From assembly GCA_903871875.1 (NCBI GenBank), contig CAIQIR010000006.1:1-33283 (forward strand): a stretch of DNA of 33,283 nt. The letters are read 5' to 3'. The stretch comes from an uncultured Schlesneria sp. (GTDB taxonomy: Bacteria; Planctomycetota; Planctomycetia; Planctomycetales; Planctomycetaceae). The position numbers were made by a program, and so were the translations under genes. Shown one piece after another: positions 18,961 through 27,294 of the stretch. The first letter of the stretch is position 1; the number at the start of each line of letters is the position of its first letter. A model generated the notes under the pieces. It ran no database searches. It was given only the letters and a program-made list of their open reading frames with translations, and had not been told where the DNA came from.

Positions 18961-20040
18961 ATGAATCTTCAGAATCAACGCAGTCATCAGTTTCCTGTCA
19001 CCCACTTGCGCCTGACCTGTGCATCCTGGATTGTTGCCGCGATGGCGGTTCTTTCCGGTTGCCAGAGAGCCCAGCCGCCAGAGTTCTCTTCGAGCGACGC
19101 GGCGCAAGCGCTCCCTGCGGAAATGCGTGACGCCGTACGGAAGGAATTAGCGGTCCATGTCGGCACGTTTCTCCAGCCAAAACTGCTGGCTGCCGCGGAA
19201 GACCCTCATCCATCATTGTCGCGAGGCCAGGCAGTCTATCAGCAACGTTGTGAGCAATGTCACGGCGTCAGCGGAGACGGCAAAGGGATCGCCAGCGAGT
19301 TTCTGTATCCTCGCCCACGTGACTATCGAAAGGGCGTCTTCAAATTCACCTCAACCCCCTACGGATATCGACCACAGCGTGATGACTTGCTGAAGACGGT
19401 TCGCCAGGGCATCAAAGGGACCTCGATGCCGGGGTTTGCCTTACTGCCCGAGTCAGACCAACAGGCCGTTGTCGACTACGTGATCATGTTAAGCCGCCGC
19501 GGCGAACTTGAAAGTCAGATCGTCGACATGGCCGACACGGACAGCGCCGTCAATGCGGAAGATGTTCAGTCAGAACTCGTTCCGGCTGTCCTTTCGCGCT
19601 GGACGGAAGCGGACGCTTCCGAGGTCTTTCCGGCCTCGCCCCCACCACGTTTCACCTCCGCCAATGTGGAGCGTGGCAAGATCGCCTTCTTAACAAAAGG
19701 TTGCTCGAAGTGTCACGGTGAAGATGGACGTGGTCAGACCGCGGACAATCGTGGTGCTGACGCCTGGGGCCACCAGACCCGCGCAGCGGATCTGACCTCC
19801 GGCATGCTGCACGGAGGCAATCGCCCGATCGACATCTACCGACGAATTTACAACGGCATCAATGGAACTCCGATGCCCGGCTTCGCGAATGTTCTCAAGG
19901 ACAATCCGGAAACCGTATGGGACTTAGTGTCCTACGTCCTGTTCGTCACAAACCGCCGCCGCCAAGGCGAGATCCCCACGCCCGGAGCCATCAAGCCCTA
20001 TGTTCCGCTGCCGACAGCTTCGTCGAACACGGCTCCCTGA
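18961..20040 (+). CDS. Diheme cytochrome c lipoprotein (CcoP-like catalytic part)
   Basis: A 359-residue exported protein. The ATG at 18961 gives a signal peptide ending in the lipobox LSGC, so the mature protein is probably a lipid-anchored lipoprotein. Two c-type heme motifs, CEQCH and CSKCH, each sit in a cytochrome c domain with a downstream methionine (GTSMPGF and GTPMPGF). In ordinary cbb3 oxidases the diheme subunit CcoP carries its own membrane helix; this protein has none beyond the lipid anchor. As first gene of the oxidase operon it most likely delivers electrons to CcoO/CcoN. The open frame extends upstream to 18727 but that part reads as non-coding. Confidence 0.85.
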   Translation: MNLQNQRSHQFPVTHLRLTCASWIVAAMAVLSGCQRAQPPEFSSSDAAQALPAEMRDAVRKELAVHVGTFLQPKLLAAAEDPHPSLSRGQAVYQQRCEQCHGVSGDGKGIASEFLYPRPRDYRKGVFKFTSTPYGYRPQRDDLLKTVRQGIKGTSMPGFALLPESDQQAVVDYVIMLSRRGELESQIVDMADTDSAVNAEDVQSELVPAVLSRWTEADASEVFPASPPPRFTSANVERGKIAFLTKGCSKCHGEDGRGQTADNRGADAWGHQTRAADLTSGMLHGGNRPIDIYRRIYNGINGTPMPGFANVLKDNPETVWDLVSYVLFVTNRRRQGEIPTPGAIKPYVPLPTASSNTAP

Positions 20041-20126
20041 AGAATGCTCTGACCGCATCGTCAACACCGCTTTTTTGTCCGAATTGTCTTCTGTGCCACC
20101 GTGTACCGTTGGAAAGGATCGCTCTT

Positions 20127-20786
20127 GTGACCCTCGACGATAAAAAAGAACAAGAACTCAATAGCCTTCGTGCACGGTTGCACGAACTCGAATTAGAGTT
20201 AAGCGAACCAGCGCCGGCCAGCCGGTTTCCGCCGCCGGGATTCTACAGTGAATACTACGCCGCCACCGGCTTCCTGCTGGGCATGTTCGGCGCCGCGATG
20301 AGTCTCTTGGTGAACATTGTCGCCGCACCTATTTTCGGCAAGTCACCTTTGGAACTGATCCGTGTGTATTTGACGTTTCCGCTGGGCGAGACCGCCCTGA
20401 AATTGTCCGTCGATACAAAACAGATCTACTCCGGCGGCGACGGCGTGATCCTGGCCATAGGATGCTGCCTGTACCTTGGCACAGGGATGATCCTGGGTGT
20501 CCCCTTCTTCGTCGTGCTGGTCAAGTTGACAGAGAATAAGAGCACCACGATTCGTCTCGTCGTGGCCACTGTTCTGTCGGTCATCCTGTGGGCCATCAAC
20601 TTCGGGGCAATTCTTTCCTGGCTGCAACCCTGGCTGGTTGGAGGCAACTGGATTACGGACCCGGCCGTGCTGCCGCGTTCTGTCGGGCTGGTCACACATC
20701 TCGTGTTTGGGTGGACGCTGGCACTGCTCTATCCCTGGGTCAAGTTCCGCAAGGACGACTACCCCCACATTCAATCCACGAAATAA
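20127..20786 (+). CDS. Unknown polytopic membrane protein of the oxidase operon
   Basis: A 219-residue protein from the GTG at 20127, with AAGGA about 10 bases upstream. An N-terminal helical stretch (LNSLRARLHELELELSE) with coiled-coil character is followed by about five hydrophobic segments (roughly residues 45-70, 108-135, 142-168, 190-208 and a weaker one). I do not recognise the family and see no heme or metal motif. It lies between the diheme lipoprotein and ccoN with 86 and 41 bases on either side, so it is very likely cotranscribed and may be an accessory or assembly subunit of this oxidase. Confidence 0.75.
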   Translation: MTLDDKKEQELNSLRARLHELELELSEPAPASRFPPPGFYSEYYAATGFLLGMFGAAMSLLVNIVAAPIFGKSPLELIRVYLTFPLGETALKLSVDTKQIYSGGDGVILAIGCCLYLGTGMILGVPFFVVLVKLTENKSTTIRLVVATVLSVILWAINFGAILSWLQPWLVGGNWITDPAVLPRSVGLVTHLVFGWTLALLYPWVKFRKDDYPHIQSTK

Positions 20787-20827
20787 ACTTGTCGAATATC
20801 CCAGAAATTCAACTCAGGAACACCCGA

Positions 20828-22261
20828 ATGACTTCGGCAACGAATTCATCGATCGATGGTCAGCAATGTCCACGACATGAAGATTTAGTAGAAGATCGAC
20901 TTGTACTCTGGTACTTCGTCGCGGCGTTGACGTTTATGACGATCTCGATGCTGGCAGGGATCCTGATGGGCCTACAGTTGCTTCGTCACAATCCTCTTCC
21001 GGCGATCGAAGTCCTGTCGCCGGGACGTTGGCGAATGGTGCACACCAACGCGATCGCCTATGGCTTTCTGGCCAATGCGTTTTTGGGAATCATGCATTGG
21101 GTGATTCCTCGCCTGACGTTACGACCGGTGCTAAGCAATCCTTTGTCGTACCTGATTTTCTTCGCCTGGCAAGCGGTCGTGCTGGCGACAGCAGTGGGCA
21201 TCCTGTTCGGTCAGGCCCAGGGAGTGGAATGGGGTGAAACACCGGTCTGGATCGATCCCTTCGCGTTGCTCGGACTGTTGCTCGTTGCCATCAATTTTGG
21301 GGCTCCGATTATCAACGCACCCGGCCCGCTATATGTCACGCTTTGGTACTACCTGGCCGCGCTGGTCTGGACATTTCTGACCTACGCGATGGGGAACCTG
21401 CTTCCCGAATACTTCGTCTGCGGTTCCAGCGCCGGAGCCGTGGGTGGACTATTCATTCATGACCTGGTCGGTCTGTTCGTCACGCCGCTGGGTTGGGGCA
21501 TGATGTACTACTTTGTTCCGATTCTGCTGAAACGTCCAATGTGGAGTCATGGACTTTCGCTGGTCGGTTTCTGGGGACTGGCGTTCTTCTATCCGCTGCA
21601 AGGGATTCACCACTTCCTTTACACACCGATTCCCATGTTTCTGCAATACGGGGCCGTGCTTTCGACGATCGCCCTGGAATTTGTGGTGCTGACCGTCATC
21701 GTGAATTTCGTCGGCACCTTGTACGGCACCGGCGACCTCGTGCTTCGCAATCTGCCGTTGCGTTATTTCTACACGGGAATTCTGTTCTACTTCTTGACTT
21801 GTCTGCAGTGCGCGTTGCAAGTCACCCTGACATTCCAAGCCTTGATCCACTTTACCGATTGGGTTGTCGGCCACGCTCACATGGTCATGTTCGGTGTGTT
21901 CAGCCTCTGGCAGCTGGGCGTCATGACGTATCTGGTGCCCCGAATCCTCAAGACCGAATGGTACAACCCCAAGTGGTGCGAATGGCACTACTGGGCCTCT
22001 AGCGGCGGGCTGCTGGTCATGGCCAGCGATCTGATTTTGGGTGGCTTATTTCAAGGCTGGTCGTGGGCGGCCCTGCAACCATGGGATGCCTCGATCCATC
22101 TTTCGATCCCCTTCTGGTCAGTTCGTCTCGTGGCGGGTCTGGTGATGTTCGCGGCTCAGATTCTGTTCGTCGTTAACTTCTATCTAACGTGGAGAAAATC
22201 AACACGATCGTTCTCCGTAACGGTCCCGGCAACAGGAGCCGCGCCTGCGTTTGGTCAGTGA
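20828..22261 (+). CDS. ccoN: cbb3-type cytochrome c oxidase subunit I
   Basis: A 477-residue protein with about 12 membrane helices, the catalytic subunit of a C-type heme-copper oxidase. Ligands are complete: H72 (MVHTNA) and H351 for low-spin heme b, H349 (VGHAHM) for heme b3, and H211, H261 and H262 (GIHHFLY) for CuB. Y255, six residues before H261, matches the tyrosine that is cross-linked to a CuB histidine in cbb3 enzymes. These oxidases reduce O2 with high affinity and pump protons. The ATG at 20828 is chosen because AGGA lies 9 bases upstream; the longer open frame overlaps the preceding gene. Confidence 0.95.
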   Translation: MTSATNSSIDGQQCPRHEDLVEDRLVLWYFVAALTFMTISMLAGILMGLQLLRHNPLPAIEVLSPGRWRMVHTNAIAYGFLANAFLGIMHWVIPRLTLRPVLSNPLSYLIFFAWQAVVLATAVGILFGQAQGVEWGETPVWIDPFALLGLLLVAINFGAPIINAPGPLYVTLWYYLAALVWTFLTYAMGNLLPEYFVCGSSAGAVGGLFIHDLVGLFVTPLGWGMMYYFVPILLKRPMWSHGLSLVGFWGLAFFYPLQGIHHFLYTPIPMFLQYGAVLSTIALEFVVLTVIVNFVGTLYGTGDLVLRNLPLRYFYTGILFYFLTCLQCALQVTLTFQALIHFTDWVVGHAHMVMFGVFSLWQLGVMTYLVPRILKTEWYNPKWCEWHYWASSGGLLVMASDLILGGLFQGWSWAALQPWDASIHLSIPFWSVRLVAGLVMFAAQILFVVNFYLTWRKSTRSFSVTVPATGAAPAFGQ

Positions 22262-22349
22262 TTCACAAAAACTTGTTCGTGCAATAGCCAAAACGCCTGT
22301 CCGATCCACGCCTGGATCCCGTCACGTTGGCCATCGAGGTACTTAAGTC

Positions 22350-23048
22350 ATGTTCGAGCGAAAATCTGGAATTCTGTTAATTGCTGGTCTTGGTTTTTTC
22401 GCGTTTGCGTTTCTCTCAAACGCCGTTGTGCCGATGTTGATGTATCGACATTTGCCGGAAAAAACGGCGGAACAGCTCGTAAACGGAAATTTGCGATACC
22501 AATTTGAGGATCTGGCCCAACGTTTTCCCCAGGCTTTCGAAAAAGTCTATGGAGTTCCGCCGGCCGATCCCGAACAGGCGGCCAAATGGTATGACGAGCA
22601 TTTGGCAAAGGCGCTTCGGCTGGGACGTACCGTTTACACCGCGGAAGGCTGTTGGCACTGCCACAGCCAGTTCGTCCGGCCAGTTTCGAACGAAGACCGC
22701 CGATGGGGCCCCGTCGCCAAGTCCTGGGAATACCAAAACGAACTTCAGCGTCCCGTCATGTTTGGAACACGTCGCGTCGGGCCAGACCTCAGTCGCGAAG
22801 GGGGACGCCGTTCAAACGATTGGCACGCGGTTCACTTTTTTGACCCGGAAACGCTCTCGAAAGATTCACCCATGCCGCGCTATCCATGGCTTTTCGAAGG
22901 GCGACCCGACAAACCCAATGATCGCGGTTTGGCTCTCTTAACCTACGTGCAATGGCTCGGCTCATGGCACGAAACGTACCCCTATTATGAAGACTATGTG
23001 GTCACCCCGATCAAAACGGCACCTGCGGCAGAAGTTGCTGCCGAGTAA
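22350..23048 (+). CDS. ccoO: cbb3-type cytochrome c oxidase subunit II
   Basis: A 232-residue monoheme membrane cytochrome. An N-terminal membrane anchor (about residues 7-30, including FFAFAFLSNAVVPML) is followed by a periplasmic domain with heme motif CWHCH (101-105), the family signatures SQFVRP and GPDLSREGGRRSNDWH, and axial M175 in DSPMPRYPWL. CcoO passes electrons from CcoP to CcoN. It sits 88 bases after ccoN as usual. Compared with proteobacterial CcoO it carries an insertion between the anchor and the heme motif (about residues 35-95), which may contact the lipoprotein partner. Confidence 0.93.
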   Translation: MFERKSGILLIAGLGFFAFAFLSNAVVPMLMYRHLPEKTAEQLVNGNLRYQFEDLAQRFPQAFEKVYGVPPADPEQAAKWYDEHLAKALRLGRTVYTAEGCWHCHSQFVRPVSNEDRRWGPVAKSWEYQNELQRPVMFGTRRVGPDLSREGGRRSNDWHAVHFFDPETLSKDSPMPRYPWLFEGRPDKPNDRGLALLTYVQWLGSWHETYPYYEDYVVTPIKTAPAAEVAAE

Positions 23049-23105
23049 GACCGCGATAACGGGTCGGTGATTGCCACAACGCATTTCTCCTGAGGATCAC
23101 AAAAG

Positions 23106-23405
23106 ATGTCAGCACATCGAACACATTGGTTAACCAAGATTGTTTTCGCCTTGATTTTGACGCCGGCCATCCTGGGGTTCGCGAATAAATTCCTCGACCT
23201 GGTCCTGGTCGTACAAGGTGATGAGGACGGTGCATTCGCCGTCACACCGATTGTGAATTATCTGCTGGCAACGGCCGGATTCGTCTGCTTGTTGCTGTGG
23301 ACTGCGGCGCGAGGAGCATTTCAAGATCTCGACGGGCCCAGCCGGGTAATGTTCGAGAATGAACAACGGTTCGAAAAACTCGCCCGCGAAACGGCCTTAG
23401 ACTAA
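23106..23405 (+). CDS. Small two-helix membrane protein of the oxidase operon
   Basis: A 99-residue protein with two membrane spans (about residues 8-30 and 48-66) and a charged C-terminal tail (FENEQRFEKLARE). GAGGA lies about 9 bases before the ATG. I do not recognise the family. Its place between ccoO and a single-span protein with spacings of 57 and 14 bases indicates an accessory subunit, in the position where proteobacterial operons carry ccoQ, but the sequence does not look like CcoQ. Confidence 0.75.
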   Translation: MSAHRTHWLTKIVFALILTPAILGFANKFLDLVLVVQGDEDGAFAVTPIVNYLLATAGFVCLLLWTAARGAFQDLDGPSRVMFENEQRFEKLARETALD

Positions 23406-23419
23406 CGGAGAATTGTCAG

Positions 23420-23599
23420 ATGCAACCCAATACAAATTCGGATTCGCCTGAGCAGGATCTCCGCTACCACACTTACCTCAGCCACGTGATTCCGTGGTAT
23501 GTGCGAATGATGTGGGTGGTATTTTGGATCTTTGCGATCGCTTACGCCATCTCGTACTTCATTCCCGCATTTCAAACAGAAATCATCTCTCCGCCATGA
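23420..23599 (+). CDS. 59-residue single-span protein, possible separate CcoP membrane anchor
   Basis: A short gene with GGAG 8 bases before the ATG and a stop that overlaps the next start by ATGA. The protein has a polar N-terminus with DLRYHTYLSH, then IPWYVRMMWVVFWIFAIAYA as the start of one membrane helix ending in ISYFIPAF. A histidine-containing polar stretch, then a proline-tryptophan boundary, then one helix resembles the N-terminal anchor domain of CcoP (FixP_N). That domain is otherwise missing from this operon, where the diheme part is a lipoprotein. I infer a split CcoP; the alternative is a CcoQ- or CcoH-like small subunit. Confidence 0.7.
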   Translation: MQPNTNSDSPEQDLRYHTYLSHVIPWYVRMMWVVFWIFAIAYAISYFIPAFQTEIISPP

Positions 23600-25791
23600 A
23601 GCATGTGACTCCTCTCTGCGTCGAGCCGTCGCAATCGGTCGCTTGCGATTACTGCGGACTACCGACGGCACGCGCGGCGAGCACGGACGAACCCACCTAC
23701 TGCTGTTACGGTTGCCGCTTTGCTGCCGCCATGGCCACTCCGCTGGCCGAGTCAGACCGAGTCATGACGCCGGCGAGCGCGATCGGGTTGTCCGTATTTT
23801 TCACCATGAACGTGGTCATGTTGACCATGGCCCTTTGGAGCTATGCGGAAGCGGCCCAATCGCCATTCGAACTGGCACTGCGAAGCTTTCTACGCTACGG
23901 CGCACTCGCGTTTGCCCTGCCGGTTCTGCTCTTGCTGGGACGACCGCTGATCAGCCATGCCATCGTGGGCATGCGCAACGGGATCTTTACCACCGATCTT
24001 TTGCTGGCGATTGGCGTGATCGCATCGTTCGCATTGTCGGCCGTCAATACCTGGCGCGCGTCGGGCCATGTCTATTTTGAAGTCGGGTGCGTGATCCTGG
24101 TCCTGGTCACCATCGGACGCTGGCTGGAAGCCACAGGCCGTTCGTTGGCCTCGCGTGAACTCGACAATCTCGAGCGTCTTTTGCCGGAGACGATTCGCGT
24201 CGTCCAAAACGGCGTTGATGTGCAATTACCGATTTCGCAAGTTCGCATTGGAGACTGCATTCGCGTTCTTGCTGGAGAACGAGTCCCGCTTGACGGCCAG
24301 ATCATCAAAGGAAACGCCGTCGTCGACGAACAGTTTTTCACGGGGGAAAGTACTCCCGTAGAAAAACATCCCGGAGCGCCACTCTTGGGCGGAAGCCTGA
24401 ATCTGGATGGTGTGATCACCCTGACGGTCACGGCCCTGCCAGGAACAGGGGCCTTGGGAAAACTGATTGCGGCGGTCAAAGCAGCGCGACTCTCCAAGGG
24501 ACGATTCCAGTTATTGAGCGATGCCTGGTCCAAGCGATTCTTTCCCTTGATCAGCATCGTGGCGATTGGCACGTTCTTCTTCCACGGTCTGCGCACCGAT
24601 TGGGATCAGGGACTGCTGACAGCCTTGTCGGTCATCCTGATCTCGTGTCCTTGCGCACTCGCCCTGGCGACTCCCACAGCCATTTGGACCGCCCTGGGTA
24701 CCGCTGCGTCAAAAGGCGTGTTGTGCCGCAGCGGCGCAGCCTTAGAGGCGCTCGCATCGGTGCAGGCGATTCGCTGGGACAAAACCGGCACGTTGACCAC
24801 AGGATCACCGCGTGTCGAGCGACTGATTTGTGAAGATCCCACGACGCGATCAGAGATCGAAGAATTGGCATTTGGTTTGACGAGTTCCTCCAATCATGTG
24901 TTCTCGCTCGCCATCCGTGAATACTTGGCCGAGTCTGATTCCTCCGCTCAGGACACCGACTTGCACGTCGAAACCGTCGCCGGACGCGGACTTCGTGGGT
25001 ATTCCATGAATCCGGGCACAATTGTTCTCGGGTCCGTATCTTGGATGAAAGACAACGAACTGGAATGGGGCGATCAACTTTCCGCCGTTCTCAACGAGGA
25101 AACCATTCTGGCCCGGTCCCTGGTCGCGATCGGATTTGCGGGCAAAGTCAGGGGAATCTTCTTACTGAAGGAAACCATCCGCCCCGAAAGCCGCGAAGCC
25201 ATTTTGAACTGCGAACGGTTGGGTCTGAATCAAGTCATCCTTACCGGAGATCACGCAGCTCGAGCCAAAGCCATCGGTCAGATTTTTCACTTGCCGGTGG
25301 AATCTGAATTGCTTCCAGAAGCCAAGCTGAGGGCGATTCGTGCGGCACACCAACAGTACGGGATGGTCGCCATGTGCGGGGATGGTCTGAACGATTCGCC
25401 GGCACTCGCCGCGGCGGACGTTGGTATTTCCCTGGGCTGTGGCGCCGATGTCAGTCGAGACGCTTCCGACATTTGTTTGTTGTCATCCAATCTGTGCCTC
25501 GTTCCCTGGATGATCGAATTCTCGCGCCGTACCGTACGCATCATCCAATGGAATCTGGCTTGGTCATTTGGTTACAACGCACTGGGTGTCACCGTCGCCG
25601 CCACGGGTTACCTCCATCCGGCACTGGCCGCCGGAATCATGGTTTTGAGTAGCCTGATGGTCCTGGCCAATTCGCTTCGCCTGTCGCCCGACTCCCTTTT
25701 TGCAACGGCGTCTGCCCGCGGCACAAGCCCCGCGTTAACGGACCTTTCCAACGACCATCCGGTCGGACATGTCGCGAAGGAGAGTACATGA
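23596..25791 (+). CDS. ccoI: Copper-translocating P1B-type ATPase (CcoI/FixI-like)
   Basis: A 731-residue copper pump. The N-terminus has CDYC and CCYGC (Cys 17, 20, 36, 37, 40), the cysteine-rich domain typical of FixI/CcoI, but no GMTCxxC heavy-metal domain after it. Eight membrane helices are expected. Motifs: TGES (249-252), CPC (351-353), phosphorylated D395 in DKTGT, GDGLNDSPA, then GYN and MVLSSLMVLANS in the last helices, which together indicate Cu(I) specificity. The usual HP dipeptide of the nucleotide-binding domain is H434-V435 here. CcoI exports copper needed for CuB assembly in cbb3 oxidases. It overlaps both neighbours by ATGA. Confidence 0.93.
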   Translation: MKHVTPLCVEPSQSVACDYCGLPTARAASTDEPTYCCYGCRFAAAMATPLAESDRVMTPASAIGLSVFFTMNVVMLTMALWSYAEAAQSPFELALRSFLRYGALAFALPVLLLLGRPLISHAIVGMRNGIFTTDLLLAIGVIASFALSAVNTWRASGHVYFEVGCVILVLVTIGRWLEATGRSLASRELDNLERLLPETIRVVQNGVDVQLPISQVRIGDCIRVLAGERVPLDGQIIKGNAVVDEQFFTGESTPVEKHPGAPLLGGSLNLDGVITLTVTALPGTGALGKLIAAVKAARLSKGRFQLLSDAWSKRFFPLISIVAIGTFFFHGLRTDWDQGLLTALSVILISCPCALALATPTAIWTALGTAASKGVLCRSGAALEALASVQAIRWDKTGTLTTGSPRVERLICEDPTTRSEIEELAFGLTSSSNHVFSLAIREYLAESDSSAQDTDLHVETVAGRGLRGYSMNPGTIVLGSVSWMKDNELEWGDQLSAVLNEETILARSLVAIGFAGKVRGIFLLKETIRPESREAILNCERLGLNQVILTGDHAARAKAIGQIFHLPVESELLPEAKLRAIRAAHQQYGMVAMCGDGLNDSPALAAADVGISLGCGADVSRDASDICLLSSNLCLVPWMIEFSRRTVRIIQWNLAWSFGYNALGVTVAATGYLHPALAAGIMVLSSLMVLANSLRLSPDSLFATASARGTSPALTDLSNDHPVGHVAKEST

Positions 25792-26549
25792 CTCCCTGGT
25801 GGCTGTTAGCGTTTAGCGGACTGTTGGGTTCGGCACATTGCGTCGGCATGTGCGGCGGTATCGCCGCCATGATTGGACTGAACACGCAATCGCTGCTGGG
25901 AAATTTGAAATCGCAAATCGTCTTCAGCGCGGGACGTCTGATGAGTTACGCCACGCTGGGCGCACTGGCCGGGTTTGCCGGAAAGCGGCTGTTGGATTCG
26001 GTGCCTCAAATCATCAATGTGCCCGCAATTCTCTGCCTATTCTCTGGCCTGTTTCTGATCCGAGAAGGGTTGCTCGCGACGGGACTGTGGAAGCGTGCTG
26101 TCACCGGCACCTCAGTAACAGGTTGTTTGATACGTCCCTTATTCAGTGCCTTGATCAACACACCCCGACCTTCTCGAGCCTTGGTGGCCGGCCTGGCAAC
26201 AGGACTGTTACCTTGTGGTCTGGTCTATGCCTTCGTCGCCCTGGCCGCCAGTTCCCACGATCTGTTGCAGGGGTTGTTCACAATGCTGGCATTTGGCGCC
26301 GGCACGATTCCCATGATGGTTTTCACCGGGTGCGGTACATCGCTCTTGAATTGGAATGCTCGACAACGGTTCTGGAAAGCATCCGCGTGGTCCGTTATCT
26401 TGACCGGTATCCTGACTTTGGGCCGTGGTGTGGCATTTCTGAATTTCTCGGGAGAGACCGCACCGCCCGCCTGTCCTTTCTGTTCCGCGAAGACTTGTCC
26501 GTCCACCACCATGGTCGAGAGTCAGCTCATGGAAAAAAGGAATCGATGA
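25788..26549 (+). CDS. TauE/SafE-DsbD_2 type membrane protein, probable oxidase assembly factor
   Basis: A 253-residue protein with about six membrane helices. It carries the paired motifs GSAHCVGMCGG at the N-terminus and GLLPCGLVY in the middle, typical of the DsbD_2-like (PF13386, often named sulfite exporter TauE/SafE) family found beside cbb3 and copper genes. The cysteines may bind copper or shuttle reducing power. A C-terminal CPFCSAKTCP segment adds three more cysteines. It overlaps the ATPase stop by ATGA and is itself overlapped by the next gene. Likely role: copper handling or disulfide chemistry during oxidase maturation, inferred from context. Confidence 0.85.
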   Translation: MTPWWLLAFSGLLGSAHCVGMCGGIAAMIGLNTQSLLGNLKSQIVFSAGRLMSYATLGALAGFAGKRLLDSVPQIINVPAILCLFSGLFLIREGLLATGLWKRAVTGTSVTGCLIRPLFSALINTPRPSRALVAGLATGLLPCGLVYAFVALAASSHDLLQGLFTMLAFGAGTIPMMVFTGCGTSLLNWNARQRFWKASAWSVILTGILTLGRGVAFLNFSGETAPPACPFCSAKTCPSTTMVESQLMEKRNR

Positions 26550-27025
26550 TGAACGGCATCGCCAGCCAACTACCTGCACGACCGATGGAAAAACCGCCTC
26601 AGGTCACGGCAACGACTCCTGCGACCAAGCGCTCCTTTTGGAGTCGCTATTCGACCCTGATCAACTTTTGGCTCGATGTCGCCCTGCTAATCCTGTTTTT
26701 GGTTCAGGCCTGGATATTTGCCGTCTTGAGACTCGTGTTTCCGCGCGGTGCCGGTCCCGAATGGAAACTGTGGAACATCACGGCGCTGGAGTGGTCAGAA
26801 ACACTTTGTAACGTGTTCTGCGTGTTCGCATTCGCCATTCTGCTGCATGTCATGTTTCATTGGTCGTGGATCTGCGGAGTCATCTCAACCCGGTTCCTGC
26901 GTCGAAAACCGGGCCAAGACGACGGCACGTTGACGTTGCTTGGCGTTTGTCTGATCGTGGGACTGCTGCACCTCTTCATGGGGGGCATTCTGTTGGCCAT
27001 GGTCGGACTTGTCGGCCCGAAATGA
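26546..27025 (+). CDS. DUF4405-like membrane protein
   Basis: A 159-residue protein with three membrane helices (about residues 33-60, 84-112 and 132-156). Histidines inside helix 2 (LLHVMFHW) and helix 3 (LLHLF) fit the pattern of DUF4405 proteins, which resemble small b-type cytochromes. The ATG at 26546 overlaps the upstream stop (ATGA) and has AAGGA 5 bases before it; a second ATG follows directly. It is the last gene of the oxidase operon. Heme binding and a role in electron delivery or assembly are inferences. Confidence 0.7.
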   Translation: MMNGIASQLPARPMEKPPQVTATTPATKRSFWSRYSTLINFWLDVALLILFLVQAWIFAVLRLVFPRGAGPEWKLWNITALEWSETLCNVFCVFAFAILLHVMFHWSWICGVISTRFLRRKPGQDDGTLTLLGVCLIVGLLHLFMGGILLAMVGLVGPK

Positions 27026-27278
27026 TGTGGTTGGTTCTCCTCACATGATTCCGCCAAGTGCTCCAGTCGATGTTCGTTCACCTTTCCCCAGCCATCCCGA
27101 TCAGGAGAGTTGCCTCAGGCTCGTCCAGTGACATGCGAACGAGAATTGATCACGTGGCAACTCAGTAGCCGCTCGTCCGCCCTCTACAGTCCTTGTCTTA
27201 AGAACGATCGAACCTCTAAATCCCGAAAATGTCAACCGAGCACCGCTCTCACTTACTTCCGTACAAAATCACGGTCCA
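27026..27278. other. Intergenic region upstream of the second universal stress gene
   Basis: No credible gene. It contains an 8-bp inverted repeat, GAGTTGCC (27107-27114) and GGCAACTC (27156-27163), 41 bases apart and 115-170 bases upstream of a sigma-54 promoter match. That is a normal position for an activator site, though it could also be the base of an RNA hairpin. Confidence 0.4.
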
Positions 27279-27294
27279 TGGCACAGGCTGTGCA
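27279..27294 (+). promoter_or_regulatory. Sigma-54 promoter for the second universal stress gene
   Basis: TGGCACAGGCTGTGCA matches the consensus TGGCACG-N4-TTGCA at all but two fixed positions, with GG at 27280-27281 and GC at 27292-27293. Transcription would begin near 27305, leaving a leader of about 90 bases before the ATG at 27397. It is the best sigma-54 match in the window. Confidence 0.65.
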
